DNA from: Marinosulfonomonas sp.
GTDB lineage: Bacteria > Pseudomonadota > Alphaproteobacteria > Rhodobacterales > Rhodobacteraceae
Assembly: GCA_019090845.1 (NCBI GenBank)
Contig: JAHRVD010000082.1
Span: 1-10,633, forward strand
Reading direction: 5' to 3'
DNA length: 10,633 nt
Position 1 is the first letter of the stretch. Each line of letters opens with the position of its first letter. A model generated the notes under the pieces. That model ran no database searches and was not told where the DNA came from. It saw nothing but the letters and a program-made list of their open reading frames with translations. Shown piece by piece: positions 1 to 7,046 of the stretch. Made by a program: the position numbers and the translations under genes.

Positions 1-215
1 CGATTGGCGATATGCCACCGGTGGAAACTATGATTGTTGAAGTCCCTGATGCCCACGGGCCTCATGGTGCGAAAGGCTTGGGCGAACACGTCCTTATTCC
101 AACCGCCCCGGCGATATTGAACGCAATCTACCACGCGACGGGCGCGCGCATCCGGCACGTGCCAGCCACCCCTTCAAGGGTGCGTGCCGCGATAAAGGGG
201 CTGACTGATGGCTGA
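1..215 (+). CDS. Xanthine dehydrogenase-family molybdopterin-binding subunit, C-terminal end (5' truncated by window)
   Basis: This is the last 70 or so codons of a large molybdenum hydroxylase subunit; the frame is open from base 3, so the start lies outside the window. The stretch GAKGLGE matches the conserved C-terminal motif of the xanthine dehydrogenase/aldehyde oxidase family. The Glu encoded at 84-86 corresponds to the catalytic base that activates the Mo-bound water for hydroxylation of the substrate ring carbon. The following segment (PTAPAILNAIYHATGARI) is the usual tail of these subunits. The family hydroxylates purines, aldehydes and N-heteroaromatics. Next to a 6-hydroxynicotinate reductase-like gene, the likely substrate is nicotinate or a related pyridine carboxylate, giving the 6-hydroxy product; this is inference from context. 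The stop (213-215) overlaps the next start by 8 bases, so the genes are translationally coupled. The [2Fe-2S] and any FAD subunits are presumably upstream. Confidence 0.85.
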   Translation, partial: IGDMPPVETMIVEVPDAHGPHGAKGLGEHVLIPTAPAILNAIYHATGARIRHVPATPSRVRAAIKGLTDG

Positions 216-1695
216 TGTGCCCAAGCCAGAAAAGATCCGCTGCGATGCCTGTCCGGTGATGTGCTACATTGCCGAGGGAAAAATCGGCGCCTGTGATCGT
301 TATGCAAACCATTCCGGCGACCTTGTCCGCCTTGACCCGCTTACGGTGATCCAAGCTGGCGGCCAGACTGTCAAATTTCTTGGCGAGGTCGCGGACGCGC
401 AGGATTGGGACGGTGACATCATTCAGGGAAACCGGCCGTTCGTAACAGCCGTCGGTGCTGGCACAACCTATCCCGACTACAAACCTGCGCCATTTATCGT
501 CAGCCAGATCGTCGAAGACGTGGACATGGTCACTGTCGTCACCGAAGGCATCTTTAGCTATTGCGGTGTCAAAGTGAAAATCGACACTGACCGTCACATT
601 GGACATGAAAGCGCGATTGTCCGGGTTGATGGCGAAGCAATCGGCCATGTGATGACCAGCGAATATGGTTCAAAAATGTTATCGCTCGGCGGGGTTGAAC
701 ACCTGACGGGAGGCTCCAAAAAAGAAGGCCGCGTGACCTGTGACGCCTTGCTGCGCTTGTGCAATCGCGAGCCAGTTGAGATGACCGTTGACGATGGGGC
801 AACCGTCGTAGTGCAGGCAGGACATGCGCCTGTCGTCGACGGCAAGCGCGAAAAGCTAATGCGTGTTGGCTGCGGCTCGGCAGCCATCGGGATGTTTGCC
901 AAGCAATGGGCACCCCACGTGGATGAGGTGATCGTGGTCGATGATCACATCACCGGCGTTCTGTCCGAACATGAGGCTGGCAAACAACTGTCGGTGCCCG
1001 CGACAGGCATCAAGATCAAAGGGCGCCGCTCGACACCCGGGCGCTATTTTCAGGTGGCAGAGCCGGGCACAGGCTGGGGCGGGACCAATGTCCAAGATCC
1101 TCTGTCTATCCTGAAACCCGCCGACCCAAAGGTCGCGTGGCCGGGACTGCGGTTGTTGTTTATCTCGACCACGGGCGAACAATACGCCTACTTCAAGCTT
1201 GATGACGACCTGAAACCGGTTTCCGCGAAAATATCGGCACCGCTGCTGAACTCTGCCCATCGCGTTGCTGAAAACTGCGAACCATCGCTGTGTTCTGTGT
1301 TGTTCATGGGGGGTGCTGGCGGCTCGTTGCGCGCAGGGGTAACGGAAAACCCGGTGCGGCTGACGAAGTCGGTCAAGGATGCCCTGACCTACGTATCTTG
1401 CGGCGGCGCGCAGGCTTATGTCTGGCCCGGTGGAGGAATTACGGTGATGGCGGATGTGATGGACATGCCGACAATGTCGTTTGGATATGTGCCAACACCC
1501 GCACTGGTCGCGCCGATTGAATTCACACTGCGCCGATCTGATTACAGCGCGTTGGGTGGGCATATGGACCATATTCAGCCGGTTGAAGAGGTGCTCAATA
1601 GTGGTATTCGCACCGTTGGAATGACCGCAGGCCAACCGGACCCAAATGCGCCCAGCAACTATCGTTGGTCTGCAAAGACGAGGGATAGGAAATGA
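208..1695 (+). CDS. hnr: 6-hydroxynicotinate reductase-like iron-sulfur flavoprotein
   Basis: The 495-residue protein resembles the family annotated as 6-hydroxynicotinate reductase. In Eubacterium barkeri that enzyme reduces 6-hydroxynicotinate to 1,4,5,6-tetrahydro-6-oxonicotinate and carries covalent flavin and Fe-S clusters. The N-terminus has a C-x2-C-x3-C-x9-C array (C12, C15, C19, C29; CDACPVMC then GACDRY), suited to one Fe-S cluster. Further cysteines lie at 119, 178, 185, 222, 357, 362 and 398, eleven in total. Residues 218-245 (MRVGCGSAAIG to EVIVVDD) look like a nucleotide- or flavin-binding beta-alpha unit. DDGAT at 195-199 resembles the Thr acceptor motif used by ApbE flavin transferases. 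The start at 208 is supported by AAAGGGG at 194-200 and by the 8-base overlap with the Mo subunit. It overlaps the UPF0280 gene by 4 bases (ATGA). The family call is by recognition; the true substrate could be another hydroxylated N-heteroaromatic acid. Confidence 0.75.
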   Translation: MADVPKPEKIRCDACPVMCYIAEGKIGACDRYANHSGDLVRLDPLTVIQAGGQTVKFLGEVADAQDWDGDIIQGNRPFVTAVGAGTTYPDYKPAPFIVSQIVEDVDMVTVVTEGIFSYCGVKVKIDTDRHIGHESAIVRVDGEAIGHVMTSEYGSKMLSLGGVEHLTGGSKKEGRVTCDALLRLCNREPVEMTVDDGATVVVQAGHAPVVDGKREKLMRVGCGSAAIGMFAKQWAPHVDEVIVVDDHITGVLSEHEAGKQLSVPATGIKIKGRRSTPGRYFQVAEPGTGWGGTNVQDPLSILKPADPKVAWPGLRLLFISTTGEQYAYFKLDDDLKPVSAKISAPLLNSAHRVAENCEPSLCSVLFMGGAGGSLRAGVTENPVRLTKSVKDALTYVSCGGAQAYVWPGGGITVMADVMDMPTMSFGYVPTPALVAPIEFTLRRSDYSALGGHMDHIQPVEEVLNSGIRTVGMTAGQPDPNAPSNYRWSAKTRDRK

Positions 1696-2552
1696 CCGGG
1701 CCGGTGGCTGCCATACTGCCGGACGGGCGGCGGTTGCATTTGAACCACGGGCCGATTGATCTGGTGATCGGGGTTGATGGCCCGGCCCGCGACATAGCGT
1801 TCGCAGCGGCGACCGCGCGGTTTGAAACCATTTTACAGGAACTGGCCGATGAACTGCCCAGCCTGCGCCGCGCAACTGGTCGGAAACCGCCACATGGGTC
1901 CATTGCGGGGCGCATGTATCGCGCCACGGTGCCGCACGCGGCGGCAACCTTTGTTACACCTATGGCAGCCGTTGCAGGCGCGGTAGCTGATGAGGTTCTG
2001 GCGGCGATGCGCGCCGCAACCCCAATGAGGCGCGCCTATGTCAACAATGGTGGTGATATCGCTTTGCATCTGGACGCAGGTCATTCCTTTCGCATGGCAA
2101 TGGCAGGACTGGACGGCACCGATTACGGACGCGTTGAGGTGAAAGCTGACGCCCCGGTTCGCGGGCTTGCAACCAGCGGGCGCGGCGGGCGGAGCATGAC
2201 GATGGGCATCGCTGATGCGGTCACAGTGCTGGCCAGAACCTCGGCGCTGGCGGATGTCGCAGCAACCCTGATCGTCAACGCGGTTGATCTGCCACAACAT
2301 CCTGCCATAACGCGCCAGCCCGCTGGCCGGATTGACCCAAACAGCGACTTGGGGGATCGTCTGGTCGTGACCAGTTGCCCGCAATTGGCGCGCGCCGACG
2401 TGGACACGGCCCTAGCGCGTGGTCACGCTGTGGCGACCCGGATGAAGTCTGATGGGTTGATCGCAGGTGCCGCTTTGTTTTTGCAAGGGGCATCCCGACT
2501 GCTGGCATTTCCTGCCATCGACGCAACAAAAAGGGTGACAGAACATGCCTGA
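1692..2552 (+). CDS. UPF0280 family, ApbE-like protein (possible flavin transferase)
   Basis: The 286-residue protein matches the UPF0280 family, whose fold is related to ApbE FMN transferases. ApbE-like hallmarks are visible in order: VNNGGDI at 117-123, comparable to the ApbE N-x-GGD/N-I loop; ATSGRG at 160-165, comparable to the TSG motif; DAVTVLA at 175-181; and ADVAAT at 187-192. The last retains the D-x3-T pair (D188, T192) that in ApbE helps hold Mg2+ at the FMN transfer site. No signal peptide or lipobox is present, so it should act in the cytoplasm, unlike most ApbE proteins. It is coupled at both ends: a 4-base overlap with the reductase upstream and an 8-base overlap downstream. 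A GAGGGA ribosome-binding site precedes the start. I infer that it flavinylates the adjacent reductase, but UPF0280 has no function I know to be established. A purely structural or other role is possible. Confidence 0.8.
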   Translation: MTGPVAAILPDGRRLHLNHGPIDLVIGVDGPARDIAFAAATARFETILQELADELPSLRRATGRKPPHGSIAGRMYRATVPHAAATFVTPMAAVAGAVADEVLAAMRAATPMRRAYVNNGGDIALHLDAGHSFRMAMAGLDGTDYGRVEVKADAPVRGLATSGRGGRSMTMGIADAVTVLARTSALADVAATLIVNAVDLPQHPAITRQPAGRIDPNSDLGDRLVVTSCPQLARADVDTALARGHAVATRMKSDGLIAGAALFLQGASRLLAFPAIDATKRVTEHA

Positions 2553-3129
2553 TATTGAGATTCGAAAAATCGTAACCGCCGTCGAAGAAATTTATCACGA
2601 AGGTGGCCCTGTCGCCGACACCCCCTTGAGGCGGGCCACCATCATGGCCGTCATCAGGAACCCGTTCGCAAATCACTACACCGCCGAAATCGCCCCCTTC
2701 ATGGAAGACCTGAAACCCTTAGGCCTTGATATGGCACACCGTCTGGTCGATCTGCTGGGTGGCGATCCTTCGCGAGTTGAAGGCTACGGCAAAGGCGCGA
2801 TTATTGGTGCAGGTGGTGAGCTTGAACATGGCGCGCTCTGGCATGCGCCCGGTGGTTACGCGATGCGCGAGGTATTGGGCGGTGCCAAGGCGATTGTGCC
2901 TTCGACCAAAAAGGTCGGGGGTGTCGGGGCCCGGCTGGACGTGCCTGTGACCCATATCAACGCCAGCTATGTGCGTAGTCATTTTGACTCGATTGAAGTT
3001 GGGATAAATGATGCGCCCAAGGCCGACGAACTGGCCTATGTTCTGGTGATGACCACCGGGCCGCGAATTCACAATCGTGCTGGCGGATTGGCGGCAGAAG
3101 AAATCAAAGGTGAGGATGGTCTGAGATGA
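2545..3129 (+). CDS. Amino acid synthesis family protein (PF06684/DUF1185), first paralogue
   Basis: The 194-residue protein belongs to PF06684, the family represented structurally by BB2672 and Ruegeria pomeroyi SPO0826, with a variant of the Bacillus chorismate mutase fold. The name reflects old annotation and no reaction is firmly known. Residues shared with the next gene, and so probably in or near the active site, are NPFA (39-42), YGK (81-83), ELEH (92-95), H100, PSTKK (119-123), LDVP (131-134), YVRSHFD (142-148) and NDAP (155-158). There is no signal peptide or transmembrane segment. The start is backed by AAGGGTGA a few bases upstream and by the 8-base overlap with the UPF0280 gene. 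Its place directly after a ring reductase makes a role in handling the reduced lactam or enamide product attractive, but that is inference. Confidence 0.87.
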   Translation: MPDIEIRKIVTAVEEIYHEGGPVADTPLRRATIMAVIRNPFANHYTAEIAPFMEDLKPLGLDMAHRLVDLLGGDPSRVEGYGKGAIIGAGGELEHGALWHAPGGYAMREVLGGAKAIVPSTKKVGGVGARLDVPVTHINASYVRSHFDSIEVGINDAPKADELAYVLVMTTGPRIHNRAGGLAAEEIKGEDGLR

Positions 3130-3710
3130 GTGCAAAGATCAGAAAGATTGCTGTTTGGGTTGAAGAAACCCACATTGAAATCGGTAAGGCGATATCCCCG
3201 CCCACGCGAAAAGCCGTGGCCGTCGCCGTCATCGCCAACCCTTTTGCGGGAAAATTTGTCGAGGATCTTAGCCCCCTGATGGATATCGGAGCCGAACTTG
3301 GCGGTCTTCTGGGCGACAAATGTGTGGCTGCACTCGGGATCGCGCCAACCGAGGCGGAAAGTTACGGCAAGGCAGCCATGGTCGGTGAAAACGGCGAGTT
3401 GGAGCACGCAGCCGCAATCCTTCACCCCAAACTGGGCGGGCCATTGCGGGTGGCGGTTGAAAAAGGGGCAGCACTGGTGCCGTCGTCCAAAAAGATGGGC
3501 GGGCCGGGGCAAGTGTTGGACGTGCCTTTGGGGCACAAAGACGCTGCCTATGTGCGGTCGCATTTTGATGGGATCGAGGTTCGCCTGAACGATGCACCGC
3601 GCGCCAACGAAATTCTGGTGGCCGTCGCGGTAACCGACAGTGGCCGTCCGCTGCCGCGGGTTGGCGGCCTGACCAGCGACCAAGCGACTGGTAAAGACGG
3701 TCTTCGATAA
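3126..3710 (+). CDS. Amino acid synthesis family protein (PF06684/DUF1185), second paralogue
   Basis: This is a tandem paralogue of the preceding gene, also 194 residues and overlapping it by 4 bases (ATGA). Conserved blocks align with at most one residue of offset: IRKI near the N-terminus, NPFAG (38-42), YGK (80-82), ELEH (91-94), H100, PSSKK (119-123), LDVP (131-134), YVRSHFD (142-148), NDAP (155-158) and the same DGLR C-terminus. The middle (residues 50-80) and the C-terminal third are more divergent. This suggests an old duplication kept for separate roles or for a hetero-oligomer rather than a recent copy. All presumed active-site blocks are intact in both copies. AAAGGTGAGG in the end of the upstream gene can serve as the ribosome-binding site. 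It is the last gene of the overlapping catabolic run; a 43-base gap separates it from the MarR gene. Its function is not assigned. Confidence 0.87.
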   Translation: MSAKIRKIAVWVEETHIEIGKAISPPTRKAVAVAVIANPFAGKFVEDLSPLMDIGAELGGLLGDKCVAALGIAPTEAESYGKAAMVGENGELEHAAAILHPKLGGPLRVAVEKGAALVPSSKKMGGPGQVLDVPLGHKDAAYVRSHFDGIEVRLNDAPRANEILVAVAVTDSGRPLPRVGGLTSDQATGKDGLR

Positions 3711-3753
3711 TCGCGCCTATGGCCAACTGGCGGCACTGAACAGGACGACAGTA

Positions 3754-4200
3754 ATGCAAAATGTGGTATCCAGATCCGACACCGATACGGACGAAGAATA
3801 TCGTCTGGACGAACAGATCGGGCACATCCTCCGGCGAGCAAGCCAGCGACACGCATCAATTTTTCAGGCACGTATGGCGGACCTTACACCAACCCAGTTT
3901 GCTGCGGTGATCAAGTTGGCCGAGATCGGAGAATGCTCTCAAAATCGTCTCGGGCGGTTGACCGCAATGGACGTGGCGACGATCAAAGGGGTCGTGGACC
4001 GTTTGCACAAGAAAGGCTTTGTTACGCTGCGCCCGGACCAGACAGATAAACGCCGCACACTTATTTCACTGACACAAAACGGTGTGGCACGGATCGACGA
4101 GCTGCACCGAACAGGAGCTTCAATTTCATCTGATACATTGGATCCGTTGAGCACAAGCGAGCGGCGGAATTTCCTGCGGTTGCTGCAAAAAATAACCTGA
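3754..4200 (+). CDS. MarR-family transcriptional regulator, possibly NicR-like
   Basis: The 148-residue protein has the MarR layout. An N-terminal dimerisation helix (about 16-42) is followed by LTPTQFAAVIKL (44-55), then a winged helix-turn-helix (about 60-88, with SQNRLGRLTAMDVATIKGVV), and then a beta-wing ending in TDKRRTLISLT (97-107), which matches the usual D-x-R-R-x3-x-LT signature. A C-terminal helix pair completes the dimer interface. MarR proteins of this kind usually repress and are released by small aromatic acids. In Pseudomonas putida the MarR-type NicR controls nicotinate genes in response to 6-hydroxynicotinate. By position this protein could sense the same compound here, but that is inference. 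A weak AGGAC lies upstream of the ATG. It follows the catabolic genes at 43 bases and precedes the membrane-protein gene by 4 bases, so all could be one transcript. Confidence 0.9.
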   Translation: MQNVVSRSDTDTDEEYRLDEQIGHILRRASQRHASIFQARMADLTPTQFAAVIKLAEIGECSQNRLGRLTAMDVATIKGVVDRLHKKGFVTLRPDQTDKRRTLISLTQNGVARIDELHRTGASISSDTLDPLSTSERRNFLRLLQKIT

Positions 4201-4204
4201 CAGG

Positions 4205-5641
4205 ATGATATTTCGCCTGACATCTTTTGACCGCCCAACGAGCCATCTGCAGTGCGCGTCAAGTCGGTTTGCAACAGTTGGCAGGTGGCGGATATTGCTG
4301 GCCATGTTGCTGATCGGCCCGGCTGAAATGGCACATGCCCATGCTTCTGAACAGGGCTTCGTCTTACTACTGCCGACCGATTTCTATGTTGCTGGCGGCG
4401 TGGCCGCTGTGGTGCTTACGATTTTGGTGATCGTTGCAATGCCACCCAACTCAGCACGGCGAATTTTCCGACCTGCATCCTTTGGCAAAAGTAGCCGCAA
4501 GAATGGTGCGGTCGTGACCAGCTGCCTGGCGTTTCTGATTATGCTTGCTTTGTTGGCGATCGGATTGCTGGGCCCACACGACCCAACCCGAAACGCGTTG
4601 CCGCTTGGTTTTTGGACCCTGTTCTGGGTCGTTTTTGTTATCCTTCAGGGGCTGTTGGGCAATCTTTGGAATTGGTTCAACCCGTGGACCGGCCCTTATA
4701 CAGTCGTGCGCCTGTTGCGATTGCAACCGTTGGCAAGGCTGCCGGCAGGTTTGGGATACTGGCCTGCACTGGCCAGCTTCCTTGCATTTTCGGCGTTTCT
4801 ATTGGCACACCCCGCCCCTTCCGATCCGGAAGGACTGGCCCTGATGACCGCCACATACTGGAGCTTTCATTTCGTAGGGATGGTCGTCTTTGGGCCAAAA
4901 TGGCTACGCCGGGCAGAGGGATTGAGCGTGCTGTTAAACAACTATGCCAGCATCGCAGCTTTGGGATCCTGCGCCGGGCGGTTTCGCATCGGTTTGACCG
5001 GCTGGAAAACGCTTACCCGTCCCGCACCCGCGGCCAGCCTAGCGGTCTTCATGATCGCCACACTGGCTATCGGCAGCTTTGACGGCCTGAACGAAACGTT
5101 TTGGTGGTTTGGGAAAATTGGTATCAACCCATTGGAATTTCCGGGCCGGACGGCTGTTGTTGGCGAAAACCTGATCGGGCTGGTGCTGGTGGTTCCGATG
5201 CTGGTGCTAATCTATGGCTTGGCTGTTTGGCTGGGGGTGCGGATTATCGGGCAGCACAGGCAATTCCAGTCAGCGTTCTGCATCTTCGCACCGGCGATCC
5301 TGCCGATTGCGCTCGCTTATCACTTTGCCCACTATCTGCCCAGTTTTCTGGTCGAAATCCAGTTTGTTGCGCGAATGTTTGCGGACACGTTACATCTGCC
5401 ACCCATCCAGGTGACAACCGGTTTTTTCAACACAATCGCGACGGTGCGGGTGATCTGGCTGTCACAGGCGGCAGCGGTGGTGGCGGGGCATGTAGTAGCG
5501 ATCCTGTTGTCCCATGTATTGGCTTTAAATCTGTTCGGCTCGCACAGGAAAGCAGTCGTCAGCCAGATACCCCTTACAATTTTCATGGTGGCCTACACTT
5601 TTTTCGGTCTGTGGCTTTTGGCTTCGCCTCGCGGGGTTTGA
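4205..5641 (+). CDS. Polytopic integral membrane protein, function unknown
   Basis: The 478-residue protein has a likely signal sequence or first membrane helix (about 28-42) ending in AEMAHAHAS. About nine or ten hydrophobic segments follow, near 60-79, 103-123, 134-154, 186-201, 216-230, 276-293, 318-347 (long), 356-377, 418-441 and 454-473. Distinctive polar motifs between helices are NLWNWFNPWTGPY (153-165), SFDGLNET (291-298) and AHYLPSF (375-381). I recall similar proteins in actinobacteria and proteobacteria that carry the doubtful label 'fenitrothion hydrolase'; no catalytic motif supports that activity here. Cleavage after A43 or A45 would leave a His at the mature N-terminus, which can bind metal in other families. 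The start is uncertain: spacing of the AGG just before 4205 is poor and the leader before the hydrophobic core is long, so an internal start near 4277-4304 is possible. It lies between the regulator and transporter genes, so it may assist uptake. Confidence 0.75.
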   Translation: MIFRLTSFDRPTSHLQCASSRFATVGRWRILLAMLLIGPAEMAHAHASEQGFVLLLPTDFYVAGGVAAVVLTILVIVAMPPNSARRIFRPASFGKSSRKNGAVVTSCLAFLIMLALLAIGLLGPHDPTRNALPLGFWTLFWVVFVILQGLLGNLWNWFNPWTGPYTVVRLLRLQPLARLPAGLGYWPALASFLAFSAFLLAHPAPSDPEGLALMTATYWSFHFVGMVVFGPKWLRRAEGLSVLLNNYASIAALGSCAGRFRIGLTGWKTLTRPAPAASLAVFMIATLAIGSFDGLNETFWWFGKIGINPLEFPGRTAVVGENLIGLVLVVPMLVLIYGLAVWLGVRIIGQHRQFQSAFCIFAPAILPIALAYHFAHYLPSFLVEIQFVARMFADTLHLPPIQVTTGFFNTIATVRVIWLSQAAAVVAGHVVAILLSHVLALNLFGSHRKAVVSQIPLTIFMVAYTFFGLWLLASPRGV

Positions 5642-5682
5642 CGTAGGGTCAAAATACTGGACGAATCGTTTGTGTGCATACA
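5638..5682 (+). promoter_or_regulatory. Possible promoter and operator upstream of the transporter operon
   Basis: TTGACG at 5638-5643 resembles a sigma-70 -35 box. Seventeen bases later ACGAAT (5661-5666) is a poor -10 match. At 5671-5682 TGTGTGCATACA is a 12-base near-palindrome with a single mismatched pair, placed about where transcription would start. That arrangement would suit repression by a dimeric regulator such as the MarR protein upstream. The -35 element overlaps the stop codon of the membrane-protein gene. I see no second copy of the palindrome in the window, so the link to MarR is conjecture. Confidence 0.3.
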
Positions 5683-5733
5683 GACTGAAAAGAAAAAACA
5701 ACTAAATCCAACGCATCAACAGGGACCTATGTC

Positions 5734-7026
5734 ATGTCAAAAACGTCAGAGTCTAAACCGCCTATTTCACGCCGCTCTGCACTTAAAACGCTCGGTGTGG
5801 GTGCCGGTGCTGCTGCCCTTCCAATGTGGGCCCGCTACGCGAACGCGCAGACCAGCGAACCAATTCGCATCGGATTTCAAAAACACGCAACAGGTATCGG
5901 CGCCTCTTATGGTCGCTGGTATGACCGCACCAGTCAGGCGGCTGTCAAGATGATCAATGCCGGTGGCGGGATCAACGGACGCATGGTCGAACTGGTCACC
6001 GAAGATGACGGAACCGATCCAAAGCGCGGGGCTGAAGTTGTCGAGAAATTTGCGACCCAGCACAAATGCGATGTCGCATTCGGGACGCTGTTCAGCCACG
6101 TGGTTATTGGTTCTGCCCCGCGTGCGGGCGAATTGAAACTACCCTATTTTGTAGTTTCCGAAGGCCATCACGTCGCTTCAGGCATGCTTAACCGCTATAC
6201 GCTGCAACCCGGCATCACTGATGTGAAAAGTCAGGTGCAGGCGATGGCACCATTCGTTGCCAGCAACCTTGGGAAAAAGGTCACGATGATCTTCCCGGAT
6301 TTTGCCTTTGGCCATGATCACCGAGATTACTTCTCGGCGGCAATCGAGGCACAGGGCGGCGAAGTTGTGCAAATGATCGCAATCCCGCCGGCGGAAACGT
6401 CATTTACCAAGTATTTCCCAAAAATTCCGCGCGAAACCGAAGTGATTTACCATGTCATGGTTGGCCCGGCAGTGCTGACATTCGTCAAGGAACTGGGCGA
6501 GTTCTTTGGCCCGTCCCGCCCTGAAATTTTTGGCTTCATCGACAGTCTGGAAGCGGTCGATCTGGCAAGCCCCGGCCTGGAATATCTGGAAGGAACCTAT
6601 TTTTGGGAAGGTAACCCACGCTACGCACAAGCGGATCAATCTGAATATGACAAAAACTTCCGTGCGGCAGTTGGCGTTGATGAAAATGGCGCTTCTGTCA
6701 ATGATTCCAAGGATATATCGACCTATGCCCATATGTTCGGGTGTTGGGAGACCCTGAATATCATCAAGGCTGGAATGGAATCATCTGGCTACGCTGGCCC
6801 ACAGGACAGGTCAAAACTGATCGAAGCTGTCGAAGCCATAACAGATATTCCTCACTCAAACGCACACCCCCAAGGGGCCAAACTGTTTAACGGCAAAACC
6901 CATCAGGTGTTCGGCCAGCAATATATTACGAAGGTCACCAACGGAAAGCTGATCCTCGCGCACACAGCGGGTATTGAGGATACGCTTTATCCGGACGAGG
7001 TCGACTATACAAAACAGTCGTTCTAG
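5734..7026 (+). CDS. ABC transporter substrate-binding protein, Liv/HAAT type, Tat-exported
   Basis: The 430-residue periplasmic binding protein is of the branched-chain amino acid/urea/amide class (type I periplasmic fold, Peripla_BP_6). A twin-arginine signal is present: SRRSALK (12-18) followed by a short Gly/Ala-rich hydrophobic stretch and a probable cleavage site after ANA (36-38). The mature domain opens with IRIGF, and AAVKMINAGGGINGR lies at the usual position for this family. There is no lipobox cysteine, so the protein should be soluble. AGGGA at 5721-5725 is a good ribosome-binding site for the ATG at 5734; the ATG at 5729 is out of frame. It is the first gene of the transporter operon, after a 92-base gap, and is followed by a stem-loop. 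The family binds varied ligands, including amino acids, amides and aromatic acids; a pyridine carboxylate is inferred only from the neighbouring catabolic genes. Confidence 0.9.
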   Translation: MSKTSESKPPISRRSALKTLGVGAGAAALPMWARYANAQTSEPIRIGFQKHATGIGASYGRWYDRTSQAAVKMINAGGGINGRMVELVTEDDGTDPKRGAEVVEKFATQHKCDVAFGTLFSHVVIGSAPRAGELKLPYFVVSEGHHVASGMLNRYTLQPGITDVKSQVQAMAPFVASNLGKKVTMIFPDFAFGHDHRDYFSAAIEAQGGEVVQMIAIPPAETSFTKYFPKIPRETEVIYHVMVGPAVLTFVKELGEFFGPSRPEIFGFIDSLEAVDLASPGLEYLEGTYFWEGNPRYAQADQSEYDKNFRAAVGVDENGASVNDSKDISTYAHMFGCWETLNIIKAGMESSGYAGPQDRSKLIEAVEAITDIPHSNAHPQGAKLFNGKTHQVFGQQYITKVTNGKLILAHTAGIEDTLYPDEVDYTKQSF

Positions 7027-7046
7027 GCAGGAAATGACAAAAATGA

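Noticed and set aside
856..1947. A 363-codon open frame on the minus strand
   Set aside because: It lies antisense to the reductase and UPF0280 genes, has a Cys/His/Arg-rich composition with no recognisable domain, and is best explained as a shadow of GC-rich coding DNA.
3711..3753. Short inverted repeat (GCCA/TGGC) between the second PF06684 gene and the MarR gene
   Set aside because: The stem is only four pairs with a two-base loop and has no T tract, too small to call a terminator or operator.
5101..5646. A 181-codon plus-strand frame inside the membrane-protein gene
   Set aside because: The overlapping frame encodes a coherent series of hydrophobic helices with family-like motifs, while this one is Gly/Ser/Cys-rich and has no domain.
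5672..5953. A 93-codon frame starting before the binding-protein gene
   Set aside because: It runs out of frame across the Tat signal region of the binding protein and has no plausible protein features.
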